A stretch of 45,613 nt of DNA from Thermoactinospora rubra. GTDB taxonomy: Bacteria > Actinomycetota > Actinomycetes > Streptosporangiales > Streptosporangiaceae. The notes under the pieces are model-generated. The model did no database searches, was not told the DNA's origin, and saw only the letters and a program-made list of their open reading frames with translations. A program made the translations under genes and the position numbers. The DNA lies in NCBI RefSeq assembly GCF_002093975.1, contig NZ_MSZZ01000067.1, positions 1 through 45,613 of the forward strand. Reading direction: 5' to 3'. Of the stretch, positions 25,418 through 33,389 are shown piece after piece. The first letter of the stretch is position 1; every line of letters begins with the position of its first letter.

Positions 25418-26598
25418 TCAGGTGGTGACCGCCTCGAGGGCGTCGCGCGCGGCGATGCCGCGCTTGAGGCGGATCAACTCCTTGGGAGCGTTGACCGCGA
25501 CGGCTCCCACCAGCACACCGCCCTTGAGGAAGGCCACGGCGAAGCGGTCCTCGCCGGGCGAGCCGGCCACGACCCGCTCCTCATCCGCGAGGTACGGCAG
25601 GCCGGCGGTCTGGATGCGCGCGCCGTGCACGTGGGTGGAGAACGACGGCACCTCGGCGTAGGGCCGGGCGTCGTCAGGGCCGGCGAGGAGATTGCGCGCG
25701 GCGACACCGCCCTGGTCGTTGGCGTTGGACCAGTGCTCGATACGCACCAGCGCCCCGCCGTACAGGCCGTGTGACCAGCGAGCGACGTCGCCCGCGGCGA
25801 CCACGGCAGCCATCCCCTCGGCGAACAGCGTGCCGGTGCACACCACGCCGTCATCGAGCTTGAGGCCGCTGTCCTGCAGCCATTCGGTGTTCGGCACGAC
25901 GCCCATGGCGGCCACGACGAGGTCCGCCGGTAGCGACCGTCCGTCGGCCAGCCGTACCGCGGTGACGCGATCTCCGCCCTCGAAGGCGGCAACACGCACC
26001 CCGGAGAGCAGCTCGACGCCGTGCTTGGCGTGGTGGGCCGCGAGCCAGCGCGCCGCGTGCCGGCCCAGCGTGCCGAGCATCGGGTACGGCCCGGCGTCCA
26101 CCAAGGTCACCGCCAGTCCCAGCCGGCGAGCGGTGGAGGCCACCTCGCCGCCGATGAATCCGCCGCCGACCACCACCAGCCGCTCGTGCCCCGCGCGGAG
26201 GTCGGCGCGTAGAGCGAGCGCGTCGTCGAGGGTGCGGAGGGTGTGGACTCCTGCGGGCTGCCGGTCGAGCCTCCGTGGCCGGGCACCCGTCGCGATGACG
26301 AGCCCGTCGAAGGCGATCTCCGCGCCGTCGTCCAGGACGATCACCTGATCGGCTAGCGCAGGGCCGCGGCTCGCCTGCCACGCAGCCATCCCTCGCCGAG
26401 GTCCTCCGATCCGGGCAGCGACACGTCGTCGTCACCGTCCAGCACGCTCTTGGACAGGGGTGGACGGCTGTACGGCAGGCGCGCCTCGGCCCCGATCAGC
26501 GTGACGTCGCCGGCGAATCCTTCGCCCCGCAGGGCCTGGACGGCTCGCAGGCCGGCGAGGGAGGCGCCGACGACGGCGATCCGGTTCAGCTCTCTCAT
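25418..26598 (-). pseudogene. FAD-dependent pyridine nucleotide-disulfide oxidoreductase (ferredoxin-reductase type), frameshifted
   Basis: From ATG 26598 the N-terminal FAD-binding region reads IAVVGASLAGLRAVQALR and continues through SRPPLSKSVL. The frame then breaks near 26360-26390. The remainder follows in another frame: GLVIATGARPRRLD, the NAD-binding LVVVGGGFIGGEVASTARRLG and the FAD motif VVAAGDVARW. Rejoined it is about 390 aa, a rubredoxin/ferredoxin reductase-like flavoprotein that moves electrons from NAD(P)H to a small redox partner. It is divergent from copZ2, and an ATACCC box lies just before its start, so it appears copper-regulated. The lesion probably inactivates it unless it is a sequencing error. 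Confidence 0.85.
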
Positions 26599-26609
26599 GG
26601 CCCAGGAAG

Positions 26610-26626
26610 ATACCCATAGGGGGTAT
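26610..26626 (-). promoter_or_regulatory. CsoR-type operator at the oxidoreductase start
   Basis: ATACCCATAGGGGGTAT is a near-perfect palindrome, 12 bp upstream of the oxidoreductase ATG. Confidence 0.7.
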
Positions 26627-26650
26627 ATTCGTCTACGTGATTTATCTCAC

Positions 26651-26671
26651 ATATACCCCCATGAGGTATAT
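26651..26671. promoter_or_regulatory. CsoR-type operator in the divergent intergenic region
   Basis: ATATACC and GGTATAT flank a 7-nt C-rich centre. This is the middle of three boxes between the reductase and copZ2. Confidence 0.6.
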
Positions 26672-26715
26672 CTTGATGGGGGCTGATGAGGAACCTAGAG
26701 TCTCCTCCCAGGAGA

Positions 26716-26728
26716 ACCCCGTAGGGGT
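26716..26728 (+). promoter_or_regulatory. CsoR-type operator before copZ2
   Basis: ACCCCGTAGGGGT, with perfect 5-bp arms, ends 13 bp before the copZ2 ATG and abuts its GAGGAGG ribosome site. Confidence 0.6.
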
Positions 26729-26741
26729 ATGAGGAGGAATC

Positions 26742-26951
26742 ATGAGCACGAGCAGCTACACGGTGTCGGGCATGACGTGTGGCCACTGCGTTGGCACCGT
26801 GAAGTCCGAGATCGGCAAGGTTGCCGGCGTCACCGCTGTAGACGTGGACCTCGCTACCGGCAAAGTGACCGTCACAGGCACTGGGCCCGTCGACGACACC
26901 CTGATCCAGAACGCCGTCGAGAACGCGGGCTACGAGCTCACGCGCAGCTGA
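26742..26951 (+). CDS. copZ: copper chaperone CopZ, second copy
   Basis: A 69-aa heavy-metal-associated domain protein with GMTCGHC at about residues 10-16. It is very similar in pattern to the copZ at 23323 (shared TVKGMTC/TVSGMTC start and a VDLATGKVTV-type strand). It binds Cu(I) in the cytoplasm for delivery to an export ATPase. An excellent ribosome site (GAGGAGG) lies 6 nt before the ATG. The gene is monocistronic, with operator boxes upstream and a 15-bp stem terminator downstream. Confidence 0.95.
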   Translation: MSTSSYTVSGMTCGHCVGTVKSEIGKVAGVTAVDVDLATGKVTVTGTGPVDDTLIQNAVENAGYELTRS

Positions 26952-26967
26952 TCTTGATGGGCGCTCC

Positions 26968-27007
26968 GATAGGCCGCTCCCTCATGCAAGACAGGGAGCG
27001 GCCTATC
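26968..27007 (+). terminator. terminator of copZ2
   Basis: GATAGGCCGCTCCCT pairs perfectly with AGGGAGCGGCCTATC (15 bp) around a 10-nt loop, 16 bp after the stop. Confidence 0.8.
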
Positions 27008-27279
27008 CGGATGCGATACGGGGGTAGGGATCCTTACCCATACGATGCAGCCGTCTACGGCGTCAAAGAGTTGTCCAAGAGCGAGGCGCCCATGGCGCCG
27101 CTGGTCGGCCATCCTGGTCGGCCGGCCTTCGGCGTGTGGTGGCACCGCCGCCATTGCCACTGCATTCGCGGTGGTACGGCTCCGCCATGTCCTGCCCACC
27201 GGCCGGGCGACACCGGCCTCCGCCCGACGGTGATCAGCCGAGCACCACTCCTACGACTACCCTTAGTAGGCTGACAGCC
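27008..27279. other. 272-bp intergenic region with a palindrome
   Basis: No convincing gene is seen. It contains an 18-bp near-perfect palindrome at 27022-27039 (GGGTAGGGATCCTTACCC), flanked by ATACG and CATACG. CTACCCTTAGTAG just before the next gene is another short inverted repeat that could be an operator. Confidence 0.45.
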
Positions 27280-28158
27280 GTGAGAGGGCTCCAGCGGTCT
27301 TGCGTGAGAGCTGTCGTGGCGGCGGCTGTGGCGTTCCTCGCCACGGCCTGCTCAGGGCAGCCGCAGAATGCCACCCCCAGTCCGGACGACCCGGGCATAG
27401 GGCACATCCATGGGCTCGGCATCGATCCCGCCGACGGAACGCTGTACATCGCCGGGCACTACGGCTTGTTCCAGGTCCGTTCGACTTCGACGGCCACCAG
27501 GGTCGCCGACCGGATCCAGGACCACATGGGCTTCACCGTGATCGGTCCCAACACCTTTCTGGCCAGCGGCCATCCCGGAGCGCACGACATGGCCGCCGGC
27601 GGCGCTCCCCACCTGGGGCTGATCCGCACCACCGATGCCGGCGTCACCTGGACCACCGTGTCGGAGTCGGGGACCGCCGACTTCCACGCTCTCCAACCCG
27701 CCGGAACCGTCCTGTACGCCTACGACAGCCAGACCTCTCGCGTACGGCGCAGCACCGACGAGGGACGTACCTGGATCCAGGGCGCCTAGGCCCGAGTGAT
27801 CGACCTGGCAGGCAACGCCGGCCAACCTGATCGCGTCTACGCCACCACGCCCGATGGCCTGCAGGTCAGCGACGACGGTGGCGTGAGCTTCAAGACGGTT
27901 CCCGGAGCACCGCTGATGTCCCACGTGGACTCGCCGGTGAAGGACATGCTGATCGGAGTCGGCGCCGAGGGCCAGGTCCATGTCAGCAGGGACGCCGGGA
28001 AGTCGTGGCTGGCCGTGGCAAAGCTGCCGGGACCGGCCGCAGCCTTCACGGCCGTCGACAGCGCGACGCTGCTGGTGGCGCTCGAGGACGGCACCGTCAT
28101 GGAGTCGAAGAACGGCGGCACCGACTTCTCCGTCGCCTACCGTCCCGCCACCGGGTGA
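27280..28158 (+). pseudogene. F510_1955-type glycosylhydrolase lipoprotein, interrupted by an in-frame TAG
   Basis: Begins at GTG 27280 with a lipoprotein signal (VVAAAVAFLATACSG, lipid Cys in ATAC). The mature part is a BNR/sialidase-like propeller with several Asp-box motifs: TTDAGVTW, STDEGRTW, SDDGGVSF and SRDAGKSW. The GHIHGLGIDPADGTLYIAGH block is typical of proteins annotated as F510_1955-family glycosylhydrolases. At 27787-27789 a TAG replaces what is probably Gln (GA*ARVIDLAG), and the same frame continues intact to 28158. Total length would be 292 aa. Proteins of this family often neighbour copper-resistance genes; enzymatic activity is unproven. Confidence 0.75.
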
Positions 28159-28280
28159 AACCGAAGCCAGGACGTGATGAGCCTGGCTTCCGATCGGTCC
28201 CGAGCTCGTCGTGCGGGGCACCCGGCGATTGGCCGTGCCGGAGACGGGAGCATCCCGCCCGTGACCACACCCTCAGGAAC

Positions 28281-28315
28281 GAGTGGTGGCGCCAGGATGT
28301 CCGGCACCACCACTC
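28281..28315. terminator. bidirectional terminator between convergent genes
   Basis: GAGTGGTGGCGCC and GGCACCACCACTC form a 13-nt stem with one bulge on each arm and a 9-nt loop. It lies between the plus-strand lipoprotein gene and the minus-strand DUF305 gene. Confidence 0.65.
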
Positions 28316-28322
28316 CTCCGGA

Positions 28323-28943
28323 TCAGAGCCGGTCGAGGATCTTCTGCAGCTGCTCGACCTCGGCCTGCTGCGTCGTCTCGATGGTCTTGGCCAGCGCCTT
28401 GGCCTCCGGGTTGGCCCCCTGCGCCTGTTCGGTCCTGGCCATCTCGATCGCCCCGTTGTGGTGGGCGATCATCAGCCGGGCGAACAGCCGGTCGAACTCC
28501 GTCCCCTTGGCCGCCCCCAGGTTGTGCATGTCGCCCTCGCCCATCATCCCGGGCATGTCGTGACCCATGTGGTCGGCCATCTCCGGCTTGCCCCAGGCCT
28601 TGAGCCAGCCGCGCAGCGTCGCGATCTCGGGGTCCTGCGCGGCCTTGATCCTGGCGGCGAGGTCCTTGATCTCCGCGTCGGCGGCACGGGTCTCGGCCAG
28701 CTCGGCCATCTCGACCGCCTGCTCGTGATGCGGGATCATCATCTGCGCGAACGTCACGTCGGCGTCGTTGAACGCCGCGCCGGGCTGCTCGGTGGTCGCC
28801 GTGGCAGCCGGGGCGCCGGTCGCGCTCATGTCACTCCCGGCCGTGGAGTCCCCACCACCGCAGGCGGCCAGGAGCACGACGGCTCCTGCCCCCGCAGCCA
28901 CGGTCAGCGCGAGCCTGCGGATGCCGAATCCCTTGTCAACCAT
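28323..28943 (-). CDS. DUF305 lipoprotein, putative metal-binding
   Basis: A 206-aa exported lipoprotein: signal with lipobox LLAACGGG (Cys about residue 28), a Ser/Thr/Ala-rich linker, then a helical DUF305 domain. The family's two His-His motifs are present (MIPHHEQAVEMAELA and IAHHNGAIEMA). A His/Met-rich loop lies between them (DHMGHDMPGMMGEGDMH). DUF305 proteins belong to the ferritin-like fold group and some bind copper (CopM of cyanobacteria). Periplasmic copper binding is the likely role, supported by neighbours. The start ATG 28943 lacks a strong ribosome site but opens the signal peptide. Confidence 0.9.
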   Translation of the reverse strand: MVDKGFGIRRLALTVAAGAGAVVLLAACGGGDSTAGSDMSATGAPAATATTEQPGAAFNDADVTFAQMMIPHHEQAVEMAELAETRAADAEIKDLAARIKAAQDPEIATLRGWLKAWGKPEMADHMGHDMPGMMGEGDMHNLGAAKGTEFDRLFARLMIAHHNGAIEMARTEQAQGANPEAKALAKTIETTQQAEVEQLQKILDRL

Positions 28944-29026
28944 GTCGATTGCTTGCTTTCTCTCGATTTCCGGCTAGGGCTGTGCCGCGGACAACGCTTC
29001 GACGGCTGCCCGCGGAGGGAATCGGC

Positions 29027-29446
29027 CTATATGCGCAGAACCGAGAGCTCAGCCAGCCGTGCCGCCACCTTCTTCGGCGGCGGTCTGGCCGTCCGGTCTG
29101 ACCGGGGGAAGCCGGAGAATGGCGCGAGCAGCAGATGGCGCCGGATGCGCCCTGCGACGGCGATGAGCCACAACACCAGGAATGATGCCATGATCGCCAC
29201 GCAGACATCCGTAGGGTCGAGCATGGGCGTGTCACTACCGGGCGGAACGGTGTGGGAGGTCTGGGCGTGCTGCGGCATGCCATGTCCGCCGATGCTGTGA
29301 TCGCCGCGGACGTGCCCGAGAGAGTGCATGCACGCGATGCCGAAGGCGAGTACGACCACGACGAACCAGCGCGACACCTTCGCGTGCACCCCTCCGGTCA
29401 CCTCCCTCGACCACCACTCCTCCTGCCCAATGTAGTAGGTCGTCAC
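29027..29446 (-). CDS. DUF6153-like membrane protein
   Basis: A protein of up to 139 aa with a first helix (WFVVVVLAFGIACMHSLGH), a His-rich external loop (residues about 45-75), then a second helix after LDPTDVCVAI and a basic tail. The MHSLGH and DPxxVCxA motifs match DUF6153, an actinobacterial family found near copper genes. The start is uncertain: GTG codons about 15 or more codons downstream, behind GGGAGG and GGAGGG, would give a protein starting near VTGGVHAKVSRW. Metal binding by the His-rich loop is inferred. Confidence 0.7.
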   Translation of the reverse strand: MTTYYIGQEEWWSREVTGGVHAKVSRWFVVVVLAFGIACMHSLGHVRGDHSIGGHGMPQHAQTSHTVPPGSDTPMLDPTDVCVAIMASFLVLWLIAVAGRIRRHLLLAPFSGFPRSDRTARPPPKKVAARLAELSVLRI

Positions 29447-29512
29447 CGCGCCTGACCGGCTGCCCCACTCACACGTTGCGGATCTGCCTCTCTGTGCGTT
29501 GCTGGCGCCGGT

Positions 29513-29770
29513 ATGCCCTACGAAGATTCATCGTTTCTGGACGCCCGCTACGCGGTCCCAGGTAATCGGCCTGCACGCTCGACCCACCGGACAGGGACTC
29601 ACATCGGGCACTCCTGGGGCGGCTTCGCCGTACGGCCGGCTGAGCTACATCCACTACCGCCGCACTGCCCACCGCGAGAACACACCACGCTGAACGCCGG
29701 CCATTCCCTCCGCGACGACCGGGCGCAAGAAGCCTACGACCTGCTCATGCCGTTCCTCGACGAGTCATGA
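29513..29770 (+). CDS. hypothetical small ORF, possibly a remnant
   Basis: An 85-codon plus-strand frame in an otherwise empty 380-bp gap. It has no ribosome site, no signal or membrane segment and no recognised motif. The C-terminal piece (AQEAYDLLMPFLDES) looks more protein-like than the rest, so it may be the tail of a decayed gene. Confidence 0.2.
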   Translation: MPYEDSSFLDARYAVPGNRPARSTHRTGTHIGHSWGGFAVRPAELHPLPPHCPPREHTTLNAGHSLRDDRAQEAYDLLMPFLDES

Positions 29771-29790
29771 TCCGTCGAGTCGAGGCGTAC

Positions 29791-29825
29791 GAGCGGAGGC
29801 CGGGACCTGGTCCCGGCCTCCGCTC
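29791..29825 (-). terminator. 17-bp stem terminator after the DUF326 gene
   Basis: GAGCGGAGGCCGGGACC and its perfect complement are separated by a single T, 8 bp beyond the stop codon. Confidence 0.7.
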
Positions 29826-29832
29826 TGCCACA

Positions 29833-30240
29833 TCAGCCCAACGCGCTGATCAGGTCGCGGCAGGCGCGCTCGCAGTCGCGGCAGGCCTGGGCGCAGATCG
29901 CGCAGTGGTGGTGCTTGGTGTGCCGCTCGCACTCCTCCGCGCACGACTTGCAGGCCTGGGCGCACGCCTCCAGCATCGCGCGGGTGAGGTTGGCGTCGTA
30001 GCCGGTGTGCCGCGACAGCAGGCGGGCGGTGGTCTGGCAGATGTCGGCGCAGTCGAGGTCGGTGCGGATGCACTTGACCAGGTCGGCGACCATGTCCTCG
30101 CTCAGGCAGGCGTCGGCGCAGGCCGTACACGCCTGGGCACATCGCAGGCATTCCTCGATGCACTTGGTGAGCTTGGCCTGGTCGACGCGGCCGAGATCCT
30201 TCGGGTACGCGGAGAGCATCTCCGCGACTTGCAGCGTCAT
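29833..30240 (-). CDS. four-helix-bundle copper-binding protein (DUF326, Csp-like)
   Basis: A 135-aa protein with 18 Cys, mostly in CxxxC-like spacing on four amphipathic helices (ECLRCAQACTACADAC, CIRTDLDCADIC, ACAQACKSCAEEC, CAICAQACRDCERAC). This is the pattern of the Csp copper-storage proteins, which hold many Cu(I) ions inside the bundle. No signal peptide is seen, so it resembles cytosolic Csp3 rather than exported Csp1. The ATG at 30240 follows AGGAGGCGAC. It is a single-gene unit with its own terminator. It would buffer excess copper in the cytoplasm. Confidence 0.92.
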   Translation of the reverse strand: MTLQVAEMLSAYPKDLGRVDQAKLTKCIEECLRCAQACTACADACLSEDMVADLVKCIRTDLDCADICQTTARLLSRHTGYDANLTRAMLEACAQACKSCAEECERHTKHHHCAICAQACRDCERACRDLISALG

Positions 30241-30326
30241 GTCGCCTCCTCGCTTCCGCGGGTGTCAGCGGACCTCGACCGCCCTACCCCGCCGGGGTGG
30301 GCAGTAACGAATGTCCGTAGTAAGAG

Positions 30327-30938
30327 TCAGGCGACACCCCATCGCAGCCAGTGCTGGAGCGCTCCCGCGACGAGTTGCACGGCGATGGCGGCGCCGAGCA
30401 ACCCCATCACGCGAGTGACCAGGTTGAGGCCGTTGTCCTTGAGCAGCCGGCCGATCCCCGCCGAGAAGCGCAGCGTCAGCCAGGTGACCAGCAGCGCGGC
30501 GGCCATGGCGAGCGCGACGGCGGCGATCTCCGCGCCGTCGTCGGCCTTCTCCATGTACAGCATGGTCGCCGCGATCGCGCCGGGCCCCGCGAGCATCGGC
30601 GTGCCGAGCGGAACGAACGCCACCGCGCCGCTCTCGGCGTCCGCGCGGTTCCGCGCGCAGTCGGCCTTGAGCAGGTCCAGCGCGATCAGCGCGAGCAGCG
30701 CCCCTCCGGCGACCTGGAGGGCCTGGAGCGAGATGCCCAGGGCATCGAGCAGCTGGTTGCCGAGCACCGCGAACACCGCCACGATGCCCGCCGCGACCAG
30801 CACCGACACCCGGGCGGTACGGCGGCGCGCGGCCGGGCTCTGGTGGCGGGTGAGCGTGAGGAAGACGGGAATCGCGGCGAGGGGATCGAAGATGACGAGA
30901 AGCGTGACGAAGGCCTGCGTGAACAGGGCGATGGACAT
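30327..30938 (-). CDS. marC-like: MarC-family membrane protein
   Basis: A 203-aa protein with six hydrophobic segments. Family motifs include FVTLLVIFDPLAAIPVFLTL near the start, the central PLGTPMLAGPGAIAA and the C-terminal LNLVTRVMGLLGAAIAVQLV. MarC was once linked to multiple antibiotic resistance, but the transport function is unproven. It is intact, in contrast to the marC remnant at 3958-4510. No obvious promoter box is seen. Confidence 0.9.
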   Translation of the reverse strand: MSIALFTQAFVTLLVIFDPLAAIPVFLTLTRHQSPAARRRTARVSVLVAAGIVAVFAVLGNQLLDALGISLQALQVAGGALLALIALDLLKADCARNRADAESGAVAFVPLGTPMLAGPGAIAATMLYMEKADDGAEIAAVALAMAAALLVTWLTLRFSAGIGRLLKDNGLNLVTRVMGLLGAAIAVQLVAGALQHWLRWGVA

Positions 30939-31226
30939 GACTCGAACCTCACGGGCGGATGGAGGATCCCGCCCGCCGGCACGCAGCTAGGCGGACGGGC
31001 TGGACCGGGACGCCGCGGTCCCGCAAGGCACGGTCCAGCGCAGCCACACCGTGAAGCCACGCCCCTGCTCGTTCATGCCCGCGCCAACTCCTCCGCTGTC
31101 CTCACTATTCCCGAACTCAACAAGCTACTATGGAGCGTAGTTGGTTAGGCGAACGCGGCCAGAGTCGCCTCGACTCGGCGAGAGGGCCGGCATCCGCCCC
31201 TGAGGTGCCGGGCCCTCGCTCGCCTC
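30939..31226. other. 288-bp intergenic region, no gene recognised
   Basis: Only low-quality overlapping frames occur here, on both strands. I see no stable hairpin after the nucleotidyltransferase stop and no operator-like box. Confidence 0.4.
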
Positions 31227-32109
31227 TCATCGCCCGGAGCACAGGCGACGGGCTTTCGCGATCACGGCTTCGGCGAACTCCAGGACATCGCGCCGCCGAG
31301 CCTGCGGTGTCCGGTACAACGACTGCCTGCTGAGGTGCTCCCATCAGCCCGGCCGTTGCGCCCGACAGCGTCGGGCAGGCACGGTCTTGTTGCCGGACGC
31401 GCAGGCACTCGTTGATGATGCGGTGCCACGGCTCAGGAAAGGCACCAAGCGCATGGCGGCAGGCCCCTTCCTTGGAGGTGATGCCTCCGGTTGCCAGGGT
31501 GTAGTGGATGCGGCAGACCCCCGAAACGATCCAGAGCGCCCCGTAGGGCGTCATGGTCGCCAGGCCCCACATGCTGCGAGACTGCGACGCCCGGTCGAGG
31601 AGCCGACGCCAGTACTGGTCGAGATTCCGATCACACCAGCTCTTCAGGGCTTCCACGTCGATCCAGATGTCCAGGTCCGTTGGCTGGGGCCCTCGGCACG
31701 CCACTCCATGCCACGCGAGCGTGTGCCAGGTCACGGGGTTCGGCGGGCCGCTCCCTTCCGCGGTGAAGCGGTGCTCATGGCAGCCGGGTCGAGAACCAGC
31801 GGCGGCGGGATCTCTGTGAAGATCGTCCCAGGTGACGTAGACGCCGTCGAAGAAGGGCTTCGGCCACTGCCGCGACAAGCGCGTATGCGCACGCTCCAAC
31901 GCAGCCGTCGCCGCCTCGTCGAGCGGTCCACCGGCGACGGCGACGAAGTCGATGTCGCTGGTGCGTGGCCGGAAGTCGCCCAGAGCCACGGAGCCTTCCA
32001 GGTACAGCCCCTCGACCAGCCCGGATGCCTCGGCGTCGACCAGGTGCAGATAGCTGTCGACGATACCCTGCACCGTGCCCGGAACCGCCATGGCTGAAGA
32101 CGATGCCAT
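31227..32109 (-). pseudogene. AadA-like nucleotidyltransferase, frameshifted near the C-terminus
   Basis: The N-terminal domain has the nucleotidyltransferase signature YLEGSVALGDFRPRTSDIDF, with the GS and DxD metal ligands. The C-terminal DUF4111 helical domain (YWRRLLDRA to HALGAFPEPWHRIINECL) matches aminoglycoside adenylyltransferases and their homologues. The natural ending YRTPQARRRDVLEFAEAVIA continues to a TGA at 31227 but is in a different frame; the switch lies near 31320-31400. ATG 32109 is preferred, with GGGAGG 8 nt upstream. About 293 residues when rejoined. Only the last helices are affected, so partial function is possible. The substrate is unknown. Confidence 0.75.
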
Positions 32110-32114
32110 GCCAC

Positions 32115-32146
32115 GGGCCTCCCAGTCACGCGATTCTGGGAGGCCC
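32115..32146 (-). terminator. terminator whose 3' arm holds the next gene's ribosome site
   Basis: GGGCCTCCCAG and CTGGGAGGCCC form an 11-bp stem after the AhpD-like gene. On the minus strand the second arm contains GGGAGG, which is the ribosome site of the nucleotidyltransferase at 32109. Confidence 0.65.
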
Positions 32147-32152
32147 ATGCCG

Positions 32153-32680
32153 CTATGCGGCCTTCTCGGCCGGTTCCAGGCCCACGAGGAGGTTGAAGGC
32201 ACCGGTCAGCAGGTTGAGCGCGACCAGCCCGACGATCTCGGCGATGACCCGGTCGCTCCACCCGTGGGCCCGCAGTTCCGCGACGTCTTCATCGGTGATC
32301 GAGGACGGTTCGGCGAGGACCCGCACGGCCACCCCGATGAGAGCCGCTTCGCGCGCGTCGGTGGACGTCCCCTGACGGGCCAGGGCGATGTCGCTCTCGC
32401 TCAGCCCGGCCGCGCGGGCGGCCCTGGCGTGCGCCTGCAGGCAGTACCCGCAGCCGATCCACTCCTGAACGGCCAGTGAGACCTTCTCGCTGACGGCGCG
32501 GGGGAGCTTGATCCGCTTCATCGCCCGCGAGAAGTCCAGGTAGCCCTGGAGCAGCGCCGGGGAGTGGGCCATGGTGGCGACCATGTCGCCGACGCTGCCC
32601 CTCCGCTCGATGATGTCCTCCAGCAGCGCGCGGGACTTCTCGGGTGCGTCGGCGGGGTCTAGGGCGGCCAGGCGTCGCAT
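32153..32680 (-). CDS. carboxymuconolactone decarboxylase-family (AhpD-like) protein
   Basis: A 175-aa all-helical protein with the redox motif GCGYCLQAHARAARAAG (CxxCxxxH) near residues 80-95, typical of AhpD-like peroxidases. These reduce hydroperoxides using a Cys pair. GAAGGAGGAC lies in front of ATG 32680; longer frames have no such site. An ATACCCCCC box (32711-32727) is 31 bp upstream, suggesting copper induction, consistent with repair of copper-driven peroxide damage (inference). The box overlaps the end of the upstream DUF2269 gene. No lesion is seen. Confidence 0.88.
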   Translation of the reverse strand: MRRLAALDPADAPEKSRALLEDIIERRGSVGDMVATMAHSPALLQGYLDFSRAMKRIKLPRAVSEKVSLAVQEWIGCGYCLQAHARAARAAGLSESDIALARQGTSTDAREAALIGVAVRVLAEPSSITDEDVAELRAHGWSDRVIAEIVGLVALNLLTGAFNLLVGLEPAEKAA

Positions 32681-32703
32681 GTGTCCTCCTTCATCCATGC
32701 CTT

Positions 32704-33225
32704 TTATACCATACCCCCCTTCCGTATATTCCCTCGCCGGAGCCTGCCGTACCCGGTCAGGCCTTTCGGCTTGTAGACGGCCAGCACCGTTGCGGCGAGC
32801 AGGAGCAGGAGGGCGAGGACCGCATGCAGTCCGGGAGAGGGGTTGCGCACGGCACCCAGATCGGAGGCCGGGTCGGCGGCCACCTCTGCCATGGCGGCGA
32901 AGGTTCTGGTGTACATGAGCAGGACGACGGTGGCGAAGAGGGTGATCAGCAGCTTGAGCACCACCCAGTAGTGCCGCAACAGCCCCCAGGTCGTCAGCAG
33001 TGATTGGAGGATCCCGGTCAGCAGCGAGGCGAGCGCCAGCGGCATCAGAACCCACCAGGCCAACGGCTCCATCGCCAGGTATGCCCCGCGGACCGTGCCC
33101 GCGTCCTCGGCCGCGAGCCCCAGGACGGCGAGGCCGAGGACGCAGCCGATCGCGCCCATCCAGCCGACCGTCACCGTGATGTGCGCGGTGAGCAGCAGCT
33201 TGCGGACGCTGGGCCCGACGGTCAT
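32704..33225 (-). CDS. DUF2269-like integral membrane protein
   Basis: A 173-aa protein with four hydrophobic segments (LLLTAHITVTVGWMGAIGCV, LMPLALASLLTGILQSLLT, VVLKLLITLFATVVLLMYTR, LHAVLALLLLLAATVLAVYK) and a short basic tail. The layout resembles DUF2269 proteins, which have His in helix 1. Function unknown. ATG 33225 is favoured because it overlaps the stop of a 55-aa gene (ATGA). The 3' end of the gene (32704-32727) doubles as the operator of the AhpD-like gene. Confidence 0.65.
   Translation of the reverse strand: MTVGPSVRKLLLTAHITVTVGWMGAIGCVLGLAVLGLAAEDAGTVRGAYLAMEPLAWWVLMPLALASLLTGILQSLLTTWGLLRHYWVVLKLLITLFATVVLLMYTRTFAAMAEVAADPASDLGAVRNPSPGLHAVLALLLLLAATVLAVYKPKGLTGYGRLRRGNIRKGGMV
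32711..32727 (-). promoter_or_regulatory. CsoR-type operator inside the end of the DUF2269 gene
   Basis: ATACCCCCCTTCCGTAT shares its first ten bases and its GTAT end with the csoR operator at 23891-23907. It lies upstream of the AhpD-like gene and overlaps the last codons of the upstream gene. Confidence 0.65.
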
Positions 33226-33389
33226 CTGGACAGGACCGTCGTAGGAACGCCGAGGGACATGTGGCGGCCGGGCCCGTGCTCGCCACCACTGAGAAGCATG
33301 ACGGCCACGGCCGCCGCCACGACCAGTAGCGCGACGACGATCGCGACCTTCACCCATCGAGGCATGCCATCAGTGACTCGATCGTTCAT
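33222..33389 (-). CDS. 55-aa single-helix membrane protein
   Basis: A short frame starting MNDRVTDGMPRWVK, with one strong transmembrane helix (residues 13-33, VAIVVALLVVAAAVAVMLL) and an external tail with two His (GGEHGPGRHMSL). Its TGA overlaps the ATG of the DUF2269 gene (ATGA), the strongest reason to believe it is real. The start may instead be the ATG at codon 9. It is divergent from a TetR-type regulator 79 bp away. No family is recognised. Confidence 0.6.
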   Translation of the reverse strand: MNDRVTDGMPRWVKVAIVVALLVVAAAVAVMLLSGGEHGPGRHMSLGVPTTVLSR

